Shown here piece after piece: positions 18,901 to 26,913 of a stretch of DNA of 32,797 bases. A program made the position numbers and the translations under genes. Numbering within the stretch: the stretch's first letter is position 1; the number at the start of each line of letters is the position of its first letter. The stretch comes from Acetofilamentum sp. (lineage in GTDB: Bacteria > Bacteroidota > Bacteroidia > Bacteroidales > DTU049). The DNA is taken from the NCBI GenBank assembly GCA_020720525.1, contig DYON01000003.1, forward strand, positions 8,257 to 41,053. Reading direction: 5' to 3'. Below the pieces are notes generated by a model, which was given only the letters and a program-made list of their open reading frames with translations, was not told where the DNA came from and searched no databases.

Positions 18901-21085
18901 AAATGTTGTTCGAATTGTTTCTGAGGGAAAAACATTTGCCGTAAGTAGAACTTAACGACTGAAAAGTCATATTGCGGAAAGCAAGGAATTTAGCGCCATT
19001 AATGTCAATGATGTAGTTGTTGCCCGTACTTGCTGCATTGTTGCGCAAGGTTACGTCGCTTGCATTTCCCGATGCAGATTGGAATGTTACGGGTGCTGAT
19101 ATTCCAATGCCAGGAATTGTTGCAGGGAACGATAACAAGGTGTCATAAATACCACTTGCAATCTGAAATACTGTGGTATCACTAACTCCACAATTTTTTA
19201 ATACATTCATAGCATCAGTAAAGCCTTGAAAGTTAGTTCCTCCTGTTGGAGTTATTGGGTCTATAGTGTAATTGCCAGCTAAAACCGATGTGCATGCAAA
19301 ATAGCTCTTACTTGTAGTGTCATTCAATGGTTGTTCATCTACAAAACCATCTGGATTGCTTGTCCATACTTTAATATTGTTGGAACCAGTGTTTATAAAT
19401 GTTACAGAGCCAATGTTGATTTCATTCGAAATCTGGTCTTGAAGCAACATTCCTGTCCAAGCGTATGGAGTTTGTGCTATGCCATTGAGCTCCCAATTTA
19501 TGGTAATGCCAGTAAGTGTATCGGAGCCAATATTCCTAATCTTCACCTTTGTGTTGTAAGGTGTTCCAACAATTGGAATAGGACTACTAAAAGGCTCAGT
19601 AATTTGTATTGCTGCTGCATCGTGTACAGTATTGCTGGGTTGAAATGCAATTTTCAAATTGGGCCTTGTTGTAGTGAGAGTTCCAGTTGATGATGGAAAA
19701 ACACTGGAGTATGTATTGCTATACACATATTTAGCTTTATTTGCTACTGGAGTAGCTGTATATTTGAAAGTAGGATACCCTGAAGAGTAACTTCCATCTC
19801 GATTTATCCAATAAATAAGTAAATGACCTAAACCACTATAATAAAAAGAGGTAGTTGGAATAAATTTGAACCAACCTGTTCCGTTCCAAGTAACATTGCC
19901 AGCAAAAAAAGTGGTCATGCTTGTACTATCGGGCATAACTCCGCTGGCAAATGTTGAGTCTGCCACAATGGCTATCATCATTCGTTGATTGGTCATAATA
20001 TAGTTTGAAACACTATTGCCAATTTGGAAAAATAAGGAATCAATAATGCCTGATGTCCCAATTTCGGAAGCGGTGTAAACCTGAGCACTCCAACCATAAT
20101 TGTAATATCCATAGCATGGCAGGTAATACTCTGTGCTTGTTCCCGTTCCAATAATTACAACAGGAGCTGGCTGTTTAGTATAAAACCATTTGGTCGTTGT
20201 ACTTCCAATATTGGAAGCTGCCGAAGCATCTTTTGCGACAATAAAATAATCAATATGCATATTGTATGCTTGAGCAGGAATAAATGTGCTAAAGGTATCG
20301 GCTGCGAGAACTGTCATGCCAATAGTGTCGTTTAAACCACCATTTAGTGAATATACTACATAAGCTGTGTCAATTCCAGATAAATCGCTTATTTTTGCTT
20401 TTACTTGAAATGGACCTGTGGCATAAACTGTGTCTTGCCAAATTGTAGGAATTTGAGTAATAGTCGGTGGAGTAAGTTCGGATGGAGCAATGGTAACTTT
20501 AATATCGTCGAGAAACCAACCAACGCGCTGGTTTGAGCCGTTGTTGTTGCCATCGCTTAGCTTGAAGCGAATAATCACACTCGCCAGATTGCCCAAAACA
20601 GCACCAAGGTCGAATTGTTCCGTCTTCCACCACGTGTTGGTTGGAACAACAGCTGCAACTCCTGCTTGCCAATCGGCAGAATAGCTTTGTTCGGTAAATT
20701 TCGAACTTGTATAGCCACCGCTACCTAAATAATACGTTGCTGCAATGGCTGTCCATGTACCTCCTCCATCGGTGGAGTATTCAATCTGAGCAGCATCGAA
20801 AAATTCAATTTTACATATTTGTTTGAACTCAAGCAAAACACTAGAGTTGCCCAAAGTACTAAATGCATTCGATGTTAAGTACGAAGTAGATGATAATCCA
20901 ACATAGCAACTGTCGGAATATGAACCCGAAACATGCACTCGAGAATTGATGCCCCAAGTTGGAGTTCCACTGGCGGTGAATTCGTAAGGTCCTGATTCGA
21001 AGTCTTCGTTGAAAACAATAGTCTGTGCAGCTACTGTTCCCGTCAACAGAAAGGCTGCAAAAGCAAACAGAAAAAGATTTTTCAT
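12980..21085 (-). CDS. Giant secreted multidomain T9SS cargo protein (parallel beta-helix x2, CARDB-like repeats, GEVED domain, adhesin/MAM-like modules)
   Basis: Start MKNLFLFAFAAFLLTGTVAAQ (ATG at 21085); FNEDFESG and MFEDDIEDG jelly-roll modules; two NosD-like beta-helix blocks; GEVED segment CEVYIDYNQDGTFAEPGEVVFGGSY...CGTYNYGETEDYTI; C-terminal IPNPTSAQTEISFTLPEPGNCVITLRNTLGEQILS...LEQGIYFYTLEYKEVVLTRRLSVIR sorting signal. Confidence 0.92.
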   Translation of the reverse strand: MKNLFLFAFAAFLLTGTVAAQTIVFNEDFESGPYEFTASGTPTWGINSRVHVSGSYSDSCYVGLSSTSYLTSNAFSTLGNSSVLLEFKQICKIEFFDAAQIEYSTDGGGTWTAIAATYYLGSGGYTSSKFTEQSYSADWQAGVAAVVPTNTWWKTEQFDLGAVLGNLASVIIRFKLSDGNNNGSNQRVGWFLDDIKVTIAPSELTPPTITQIPTIWQDTVYATGPFQVKAKISDLSGIDTAYVVYSLNGGLNDTIGMTVLAADTFSTFIPAQAYNMHIDYFIVAKDASAASNIGSTTTKWFYTKQPAPVVIIGTGTSTEYYLPCYGYYNYGWSAQVYTASEIGTSGIIDSLFFQIGNSVSNYIMTNQRMMIAIVADSTFASGVMPDSTSMTTFFAGNVTWNGTGWFKFIPTTSFYYSGLGHLLIYWINRDGSYSSGYPTFKYTATPVANKAKYVYSNTYSSVFPSSTGTLTTTRPNLKIAFQPSNTVHDAAAIQITEPFSSPIPIVGTPYNTKVKIRNIGSDTLTGITINWELNGIAQTPYAWTGMLLQDQISNEINIGSVTFINTGSNNIKVWTSNPDGFVDEQPLNDTTSKSYFACTSVLAGNYTIDPITPTGGTNFQGFTDAMNVLKNCGVSDTTVFQIASGIYDTLLSFPATIPGIGISAPVTFQSASGNASDVTLRNNAASTGNNYIIDINGAKFLAFRNMTFQSLSSTYGKCFSLRNNSNNILIEGNIIKGPVATSTSTDMALIHNYSASIDSNIVIINNTFTNGSYGVYMYGTNSTTLENGNLIEGNTFSNYYTSGLYAYYQKNLQIKKNILSTNTTYASTIGMSLNYCDYAQINKNKIVQPTYYGLYLNYSDGDATTQGAISNNFISVGGITTAYGIYAYYSNYFNFYHNSINCSSTSTTGGSSFYYYYANNCKINNNIFANTGGGYAFYSASTSLTSDYNNLFTTGTNLGYYNSANSADLSAWQTATSQDANSVSINPQFQSTTDLHTTLTALNDLGAPVGIIDDIDNQVRSLFSPDMGADEYTPAAEDAGVYAIIEPATSPAPVVGTPYNMTVKIKNYGTDTITKANIEWKLDGVAQTPFAFTGSLLPDSISSNIIVGTVTFPTAGTHNITVWTSLPNDSVDPNNINDTLSEAYFSCITVLSGTYTIDPLVPTGGTNFQYFADVIAQLNSCGISDTTIFEIASGTYDTLLTFSGAIPGNGLNASIVFQSSTGIATDVVLRDSATTSGSNYIVSLAGAKFMEFKNMTFLAQGLTYSRCVSIQGNSNNILFEGNIFTNPTVSISTSSDKALFYNVGSSNDSNIVIKNNTFNNGSYSLYMYGTSSTVLENGNVIENNNFNNYYFAGIYTYNQKNLRISENNLNSNTTYAYSTGLYLNYCDYSIIEKNKINNPTYYGLYLYYCDGDATTQGQIANNFISIGGGATAYGLYAYYSNYYNIYNNSVNCFSTSTIDGRSMYYYYSNNFNFRNNIFANNGGGYAFYSASTSLTSDYNNLFTTGTNLGYYNSANRTNLSAWVAATLKDSNSVSVYPSFFSNTDLHSISLALDNQGTPLASVTDDIDSDIRSLTTPDIGADEFAAPAQEAALLYGVTPSGGCSLGIEPISIAILNNGTDTINGNLTAYYVVNGQTPVSESVPNIIPSGDTAIFTFSTPVNMIVGAIDSLFHFTYYLELTGDPLQLNDTAHFNLISRHSPGTVSVTNATIPYATSTTLNATSADTIQWYADATLTTLLQTGSSFTTPVLFDTTIYYVASTSELEYNYTFDTDLQGWTATTPCVSYTTYNWTWASDAGAGTAYMEDPDYESSAALFSPVLSVFGDSIDLSFRHRYDTENCCDRGLVAYRIDGGSWTHFTPTTGVYPGTASLTIDPVLASCTYGPTVGTFGGTATTYFVSSGKIPLNGGTQLEIAFAFSSDGSVAGTGWYIDEVNLYKTGCPGPVVEDTVFITGTPPEDVGVIAIDDPNSGIDLSNHESVTVRVINFGTATQSNIPVNYSINGGAAVSEVIPGPINPGDTAIYTFTTSANLLAYNTYSFAAYTTLSSDNILINDTAYKSVTNSPLVYCTSAATYTADEDLGNVTFAGINNTSPSPHNGTYTNYSVSVAPGNIAPGGTYPISVTIVDDAASYYTGYCEVYIDYNQDGTFAEPGEVVFGGSYPALASATITGTVIVPSTVTIGNTRMRVVVTENGTASSVLPCGTYNYGETEDYTITIAPVLHNDAGVIAITEPDYIQSESSLIPVIVNVKNFGSDTIYSIPIEYTHNSNPVVTYTWTGTLFPDNTTSVTLPDLTVAAGLNDICVKTVLLLDSNTFNDEKCSQFYGLPPFTMFEDDIEDGTILYTDAPALWQHGKPTASVINTAHSPDSAWATILAGNYPNSASGFIYTPTMSFFGINDAYLTFYYWIHAQENLDGGYVQYSTNNGTTWASLGGINDPEGYNWFDSYASTTPGWTKNTGGWTPAFIKLDAVAGFSSVKFRFGFKSNSTTTYNGFAIDDIKILAPNVAIDAGIVDVITPTGTTQTGVQTSVQVRIKNFGTDTLNSIPLAYRLNTGYPPQNGTWTGTLLPDSTATFTFTQTYSGPAIDYTLCAYTLLSGDPYKTNDTTCVDLTLVGIEDMTQNGVVLMQNIPNPTSAQTEISFTLPEPGNCVITLRNTLGEQILSTQMSGQTGKNTFNFDASNLEQGIYFYTLEYKEVVLTRRLSVIR
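16320..17962 (-). repeat. Internal duplication, copy B (CARDB-like + beta-helix + DIGADEF), about 1650 bp
   Basis: IIEPATSPAPVVGTPYNMTVKIKNYGTDTITK...TYTIDPLVPTGGTNFQ...DGDATTQGQIANNFISIGG...YAFYSASTSLTSDYNNLFTTGTNLGYYNSAN...PDIGADEF parallels copy A module by module. Boundaries approximate. Confidence 0.85.
17975..19615 (-). repeat. Internal duplication, copy A (CARDB-like + beta-helix + DMGADEY), about 1650 bp
   Basis: ITEPFSSPIPIVGTPYNTKVKIRNIGSDTLTG...NYTIDPITPTGGTNFQ...DGDATTQGAISNNFISVGG...YAFYSASTSLTSDYNNLFTTGTNLGYYNSAN...PDMGADEY. Matching bases lie 1650 bp apart (e.g. 16561 vs 18211). Boundaries approximate. Confidence 0.85.
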
Positions 21086-21117
21086 CTTAAATTGATTATT
21101 TATTAATTTTTGTGAAA

Positions 21118-21125
21118 CAAAGATA
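21118..21125 (-). promoter_or_regulatory. Putative -7 box (TATCTTTG) of the giant T9SS gene
   Basis: Minus strand TATCTTTG, 32 nt upstream of the ATG at 21085, supporting the internal start over the ORF-track start at 21133. Confidence 0.45.
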
Positions 21126-21255
21126 CACAACATTAGACAATTAAACGTTACAAACGTTGTTTTATGTTTTACTATTTTTTAAAAAAAACGACATAGCAGG
21201 TTAAATATCTCTTCAAAATGACATTATTCGTTGTATTTTTGTGCAAAATATTTTG

Positions 21256-23478
21256 ATGGAATTCGGACTCACCGATATGGAAAAAAAGGAACTGCTTAAG
21301 AGGTATAGAATGCTTCTTAAAGTATGTAAACCTGTTACCGATGCTAAAGACAAACGCCTAATTCGTAAAGCTTTCAATCTGGCAGCCGAAGCACATAAGG
21401 GTATGCGTCGTCGAAGTGGCGAACCCTACATTTTCCATCCTGTGGAGGTTTCAATTATTGCTGCAGGTGAAATTGGTCTTGGTACAACTTCAATTATTTG
21501 CGCTCTTTTGCACGATGTGGTCGAAGATACCGATTATACTCTCGAAGATATCAGTGGTATGTTTGGACCCAAAGTGGCTTCCATTATTGATGGTCTCACA
21601 AAAATTGCTGGAATTGTAAACAATTCTGAATTGGGACCTTCGTTGCAGGCCGAGAACTTTCGCAAAATTCTTCTCACAATGGCAGAAGATGTGCGGGTGA
21701 TTTTGATTAAACTTGCCGACCGCCTTCACAATATGCGTACGCTTGAACACATGCCTCCCGATAAGCGCCTCAAAATCTCATCCGAAACTTCGTTCCTTTT
21801 TGCTCCATTGGCTCACAGGCTTGGCTTGTATGCTGTAAAAAGCGAAATGGAAGATTTGGTTCTTAAATACACCGAGCCCGAAGTATTTGAGAGTATCACG
21901 AAAAAATTGATTGAAACCGATGAAGATCGTCGGAAATTTATTCAGCAATTTATCAAGCCTGTCGAAGACCAACTTCGTAGGGCAGATCTCAATTTCACAA
22001 TTCTTGGTCGAACCAAAAGCATCAATTCTATTTGGAATAAAATGCTGAAGAAGAAAATTCCTTTCGAAGAGGTTTACGACATTTTTGCAATTCGAGTTAT
22101 TATTAATTCTGAATCCGAAAACGAGAGAATCGATTGCTGGAAAGCCTACTCGGTTGTTACACAAGTATATACGCCAAACCCAGAGCGATTGCGCGATTGG
22201 ATTTCGGTTCCCAAAGGAAATGGATACGAAGCATTGCACACAACTGTGATGAGCGATGCTGGAAAATGGGTCGAAATTCAAATTCGCTCGGTGCGAATGA
22301 ACGAAGTGGCCGAAAAAGGCTACGCAGCACACTGGAAATACAAAGAAGATCGCGATGGCATCGAAAATTCGCTCGACGATTGGTTGAAAAAAATTAGAGA
22401 GCTTTTGCAACGCCCCGAAGCCAATGCACTCGATTTTCTCGACGATTTCAAACTTACGCTTTTTACCGACGAAATATTTGTTTTTACTCGCACTGGCGAA
22501 ATGCGCAATTTGCCGAAAGATAGTACGGTAATCGATTTTGCATACAGCATTCACACTGGGTTGGGAAATAAATGTATTGGTGCCAAAGTGAACCATAAGT
22601 TGGTTCCTCTAAACCATGTTCTCAAAAGCGGCGATCAAGTTGAAGTGCTTTCGAGCGAAAAACAAGCGCCAAAAGAAGAATGGCTCCAAAATGCAGTTAC
22701 CGCAAAAGCCAAATCGCAAATAAAACAGGCAATCAAAGAAGACCGCCGAAAAGCAATTGAAAGAGGCCGCGAAATTGTGTTGCGCATGTTTGGTCAAGTG
22801 AAGCTAAGCCCCGAAGATGTTGTTTTGACCGAATTTGCTCGCTACACAGGGAGCCTTACCATCAATGAACTGTATTTCGAAGCTTCAAAAGGCAAAATCG
22901 ACATTAAAACAGTTAAGTCTTTCGCCACTGTTCACGATCGGTCGGGTTGGCTTCAGTATTTAAGAAAGCCTTTCCTTCGCGGAAAAGGCGGAGCTGCCAG
23001 CACCAATGAATCGAAAAAAGCGACTCCTCGACGAAAAACGCTCGATTTAAACACCGATAACAAAATTTCGTACATAATTGCCGATTGTTGCAATCCAATT
23101 CCTGGCGACGAAGTTGTTGGTTTTGTGGTGTCGGAAAATACACTCGAAATTCATCGCGCCAATTGCAGCAATGCTATCCGAATCAATGCTCGCTACGGCG
23201 ATCGAATTAAAAAGGTGCAATGGAATTCGGCCAGCGACATTGTTTTTAAAACTGGGATTCAAATTTCGGGAATTGATAAAATTGGTATTCTCAGCGATAT
23301 TAGTCGCATTTTGTCCGAAGAAAATCAGCTCAATATCAGTTCGATTTACCTCGAAAGCAAAGGCGAGACTTTTGAGGGCAAAATTACTTTGTTTGTCAAC
23401 GACACCGATCACATCAAAAATCTTATTTCGCAATTGCGAAAAGTGGAGGGGGTAGAAAGAGTATTTAGAATGCGATAA
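21256..23478 (+). CDS. Bifunctional (p)ppGpp synthetase/hydrolase, RelA/SpoT family
   Basis: HD domain (EPYIFHPVEVSII...LHDVVEDTDYTLEDI...KLADRLHNMRTL), synthetase domain (GRTKSINSIWNKM...WISVPKGNGYEALHTTVM...VEIQIRS.RMNEVAEKGYAAHWKYK), TGS and C-terminal ACT. A TATTTTTG box overlaps 21241, so ATG 21256 (or 21277) is a likelier start than GTG 21241. Confidence 0.95.
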   Translation: MEFGLTDMEKKELLKRYRMLLKVCKPVTDAKDKRLIRKAFNLAAEAHKGMRRRSGEPYIFHPVEVSIIAAGEIGLGTTSIICALLHDVVEDTDYTLEDISGMFGPKVASIIDGLTKIAGIVNNSELGPSLQAENFRKILLTMAEDVRVILIKLADRLHNMRTLEHMPPDKRLKISSETSFLFAPLAHRLGLYAVKSEMEDLVLKYTEPEVFESITKKLIETDEDRRKFIQQFIKPVEDQLRRADLNFTILGRTKSINSIWNKMLKKKIPFEEVYDIFAIRVIINSESENERIDCWKAYSVVTQVYTPNPERLRDWISVPKGNGYEALHTTVMSDAGKWVEIQIRSVRMNEVAEKGYAAHWKYKEDRDGIENSLDDWLKKIRELLQRPEANALDFLDDFKLTLFTDEIFVFTRTGEMRNLPKDSTVIDFAYSIHTGLGNKCIGAKVNHKLVPLNHVLKSGDQVEVLSSEKQAPKEEWLQNAVTAKAKSQIKQAIKEDRRKAIERGREIVLRMFGQVKLSPEDVVLTEFARYTGSLTINELYFEASKGKIDIKTVKSFATVHDRSGWLQYLRKPFLRGKGGAASTNESKKATPRRKTLDLNTDNKISYIIADCCNPIPGDEVVGFVVSENTLEIHRANCSNAIRINARYGDRIKKVQWNSASDIVFKTGIQISGIDKIGILSDISRILSEENQLNISSIYLESKGETFEGKITLFVNDTDHIKNLISQLRKVEGVERVFRMR

Positions 23479-23547
23479 AACTCTTCAATCCTTTTTTAAA
23501 TGCGTATTTAGAATGTGGCTTATCGGTTTCAATTAATTATTTATACT

Positions 23548-23569
23548 AAATAAGAATAATTTCTTATTT
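23548..23569. promoter_or_regulatory. Candidate Fur/PerR-type operator
   Basis: AAATAAGAA-TAAT-TTCTTATTT, a perfect 9-bp inverted repeat with 4-nt spacer, 20 bp before the fur-like ATG at 23589. Confidence 0.6.
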
Positions 23570-23588
23570 TTACGGAAATTTTTCAGAC

Positions 23589-24077
23589 ATGGATGAAGAT
23601 TCGACAACTCGGGACAAAGTTGACAAATACGATTCAGTGAGGCAGATATTCACCGAGTATCTTGAACGCACAAGTCATCGCAAAACTCCTGAGCGATTTA
23701 CAATTTTGAAGGAAATTTATACACATATAGGTCATTTCGATATTGAATCGTTGTACATAAGAATGAAAAACAATAAGTATAGGGTGAGTCGAGCTACTTT
23801 GTACAACACCATGGATCTTTTGCTCGAAAGCGGCTTGGTTGTGAAGCATCAGTTTGGACAGAATTGTGCTCAATACGAGAAAAGCTATCGATTTCAGCAA
23901 CACGATCATGCTATATGCACTCAATGCAAAAAAGTTATGGAATTTTGCGACCCTCGCATCCATGAAATCGAAAAATCGCTTGGCGAGTCGTTCAACTTTG
24001 CTGTTTCGTCGCACTCGCTTGTTTTTTATGGGCTTTGCGAAGAATGCAGCAAAAACTTGAAAAAAAGCAACGGGTAG
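23589..24077 (+). CDS. Fur family transcriptional regulator
   Basis: [69 protein letters not shown]...[18 protein letters not shown]...C..C: winged-helix plus Fur metal motifs. Confidence 0.93.
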   Translation: MDEDSTTRDKVDKYDSVRQIFTEYLERTSHRKTPERFTILKEIYTHIGHFDIESLYIRMKNNKYRVSRATLYNTMDLLLESGLVVKHQFGQNCAQYEKSYRFQQHDHAICTQCKKVMEFCDPRIHEIEKSLGESFNFAVSSHSLVFYGLCEECSKNLKKSNG

Positions 24078-24091
24078 AAAGCATTATTTTG

Positions 24092-24099
24092 TAGTTTTG
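24092..24099 (+). promoter_or_regulatory. Putative -7 box (TAGTTTTG) for purA
   Basis: TAGTTTTG 21 nt before the purA ATG at 24120. Confidence 0.35.
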
Positions 24100-24119
24100 T
24101 CACTCTGATTTAAAACAAT

Positions 24120-25406
24120 ATGAAAGTTGACGTTATTTTAGGCCTGCAGTGGGGCGACGAAGGGAAAGGAAAAATTGTGGATGCGCTTGCTCCGGCTTAC
24201 GATATTATAGCTCGTTTTCAAGGCGGACCCAATGCAGGGCATACCATTATTTTTAACGAACGAAAATTCGTTTTACATACCGTGCCTAGTGGTATTTTTC
24301 GACGCGAAATCACCAATGTGATTGGCAATGGTGTGGTTCTCGACCCAGTTATTTTTTGTAAAGAAATTGATGCAGTTGTCGATGCTGGTTTCAATCCGGT
24401 CGATAATCTGATTATTAGTGGCAATTGCCATCTCATAATGCCTTCGCATCGCTTGCTCGATGCCATTAGCGAGGCTGCAATGGGCGATCGCAAAATCGGA
24501 AGTACTCTAAAAGGCATTGGGCCAACCTATACCGATAAATATGCGCGCAAAGGACTTAGGGCTGGCGCAGTTGCTTTGCCCGATTTCGAAACTCAATACC
24601 AAATTCGCAAAGAGCAGCATTTCGACTATATTCGATTAACTGGCGCAGATACTTCCCAGTTTCGCTTCGATGGTTTGTCGTTCGACGAGTATGAGAAATT
24701 GTGGTTCGAAGCCATTGCGAAGTTGAAAAAATTTAGAATTGTTGCTACCGAAGTATTTCTCAACAATGCGCTCAAAGAAGGTAAGCGCGTTTTGTCCGAA
24801 GGTGCGCAGGGTACTTTGCTCGATATCGATTTTGGCTCCTATCCTTTTGTGACTTCTTCCAATACAACCACTGGTGGCGTTTGCACTGGACTTGGAATTG
24901 CTCCGCAACATGTCGGCAAGGTTTTTGGAATTTTCAAAGCCTATTGCACCAGGGTAGGGAATGGTCCATTTCCGACCGAACTCAACAACGATATGGGAGA
25001 GCTTATTCGCAAAAATGGAAATGAATTTGGTTCAACTACTGGTCGCCCACGCCGAACGGGTTGGCTCGATCTTCCTGCTTTGAGGTATGCAATTATGATT
25101 AATGGTGTTACCGATTTGGTGATGACCAAAGCCGATGTTCTCACAGGATTGGAAACCATACAATTGTGCAATGCGTATAAATGCGCTGATAAGGAGTATT
25201 CTATGCCCGAATTGGTAATCGAAAATTCATGTGAACCCATCAATCAGTCTATGAAGGGCTGGTCGGAAGATATTTCAAAAGTTGACTCTATCGACTCCTT
25301 GCCTTTAGAGATGAAGCAATATCTCAATTTCATTGAAATGGAAGTTGGTGTTGTGGTGTCTTGTGTTTCTACAGGCCCCGACAGAAATCAAATAATTAAA
25401 ATTTAG
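24120..25406 (+). CDS. purA: Adenylosuccinate synthetase
   Basis: VDVILGLQWGDEGKGKIVDALAPAYDIIARFQGGPNAGHTI..., GIGPTYTDKYARKGLRAG, GAQGTLLDIDFGSYPFVTSSNTTTGGVCTGLGI, TGRPRRTGWLDL. Confidence 0.98.
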   Translation: MKVDVILGLQWGDEGKGKIVDALAPAYDIIARFQGGPNAGHTIIFNERKFVLHTVPSGIFRREITNVIGNGVVLDPVIFCKEIDAVVDAGFNPVDNLIISGNCHLIMPSHRLLDAISEAAMGDRKIGSTLKGIGPTYTDKYARKGLRAGAVALPDFETQYQIRKEQHFDYIRLTGADTSQFRFDGLSFDEYEKLWFEAIAKLKKFRIVATEVFLNNALKEGKRVLSEGAQGTLLDIDFGSYPFVTSSNTTTGGVCTGLGIAPQHVGKVFGIFKAYCTRVGNGPFPTELNNDMGELIRKNGNEFGSTTGRPRRTGWLDLPALRYAIMINGVTDLVMTKADVLTGLETIQLCNAYKCADKEYSMPELVIENSCEPINQSMKGWSEDISKVDSIDSLPLEMKQYLNFIEMEVGVVVSCVSTGPDRNQIIKI

Positions 25407-25410
25407 CATC

Positions 25411-26913
25411 ATGAAAAAAATATCGTTTTTTCTTGTTTTTTGCATTGGATTTATGTTTTGCACAATGGCGCAAATCCCTGTAAAAGAAAGTGATGTGCCC
25501 GATGCAGTGAAAGGCAAAATGGCAAATTTGTTTCCAGGCTTTTCGGGTGTTCAGTGGACAAAGCACAGCACCGATTTTCATGCATCTTTTGCCTACGACG
25601 ATGCAAAAGTGCTCGTGAAATTTACTGAAGCCGGCAAATGGTTGGTTTCCGAATCGGAATATCAACTCGATAAATTGCCTCGTTCGCTCCAGAAACATGT
25701 GGGGGCGAATTTTGCTCAATTTGAAATAGATAAATCGATAATGGTTGAAACAAAAGATGTTTCGGAATATAGAATTGAAATGACCGATTCGGTCACCAAG
25801 AAAAAAATGATTGCCTATTACGACATTTCTGGCAACTTTTCGCGCCAAGCCGATGCAAATGGAAACGATCAGAATCTCTCTCTCAACAACAACAACGATA
25901 AAGGACGCCATCCAGTGCACCCAAAAGAACTCCCTTCATCTGTGAATTCGTATATTATAATAAACTACCCAACCCATACCATTAAAGAGAGTTTCATCGT
26001 AAACAACGAAACTTATCAAAATGCTTATCTTGTCTTTTTGTCTAAAACCGACGAAACTGGCAGTGTTGAATTGTGGTTCGATTTTCAGGGTACGCTTATA
26101 AAAATTGGCGGGGAGCAACAACCCAATAATAACACCAATCCCAATAATAAGGCTGAGAAAGGCAATAAGAAAAATCTTCGTCAACCAGTTTCAGAAAGTA
26201 AAGTTCCTGCTATTGCGGTTCAATACTTTATTAAAAAAGAACCCAAAGCCGACGAGGTAAGGTGGGACACAATTGGCAAAGAATACGTGGTTTCTTATTA
26301 CAATGCAGCTCGCAGCATCGATTGTAGAATGCATTTCGACAGCCGTGGTACATTTGTAAAACAAGCTACTGTTTTAAGTCCTAAAAATCTGCATCCTCTC
26401 ATTCAGAGTTACCTCGATGAAAATTACTATGGGCTTGAAATAGAGTCGGCCGAAGCATTGGTGATGGCAGATAAGAAAAAATATACCTTGGTAAAATTGT
26501 TTAGCCCCAATTGGGCGAACGACCCAATGGTGTATCATCAGATTTATTTTTCCACCAGTGGTCGCCTCGAAAAAGAAGATCTTGCCAATTTTATTGATGG
26601 CGACGAAGCTTTCCGAAAGCAACAAAATGCCGAACGCGATCAGCAGTTCAACGAATACATCGATAGCGAAGATATTTCGATTGGCGAAAATTCAATTGTT
26701 GATGGGCAAATGATTACCTTTAAGGAGCTTCCTTCTAAAACCATTAAATACATTTCTGACAACTACGTTGGCTTTAAATTTGTTGAAGGCATTATTATAA
26801 GCGACGAAGATGCACTCAAATACAGTGTTATAATGAAGAAAGATGGCTTCAATGAGCGCAAACGATTGTTGTTCGACTTGAAAGGCAATTTCTTGAAAGA
26901 AGAAGATTTTTGA
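25411..26913 (+). CDS. Secreted PepSY-like (DUF2874-type) repeat protein
   Basis: Signal peptide; repeated 'vP.av......fp......W........V.....a.....i.fd..G.......' units at about residues 22-95, 170-230, 260-330 and 430-500. Confidence 0.6.
   Translation: MKKISFFLVFCIGFMFCTMAQIPVKESDVPDAVKGKMANLFPGFSGVQWTKHSTDFHASFAYDDAKVLVKFTEAGKWLVSESEYQLDKLPRSLQKHVGANFAQFEIDKSIMVETKDVSEYRIEMTDSVTKKKMIAYYDISGNFSRQADANGNDQNLSLNNNNDKGRHPVHPKELPSSVNSYIIINYPTHTIKESFIVNNETYQNAYLVFLSKTDETGSVELWFDFQGTLIKIGGEQQPNNNTNPNNKAEKGNKKNLRQPVSESKVPAIAVQYFIKKEPKADEVRWDTIGKEYVVSYYNAARSIDCRMHFDSRGTFVKQATVLSPKNLHPLIQSYLDENYYGLEIESAEALVMADKKKYTLVKLFSPNWANDPMVYHQIYFSTSGRLEKEDLANFIDGDEAFRKQQNAERDQQFNEYIDSEDISIGENSIVDGQMITFKELPSKTIKYISDNYVGFKFVEGIIISDEDALKYSVIMKKDGFNERKRLLFDLKGNFLKEEDF

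Noticed and set aside
21778-22596. 272-aa ORF opposite relA/spoT
   Set aside because: Antisense to the conserved synthetase and TGS region; no domain recognised.
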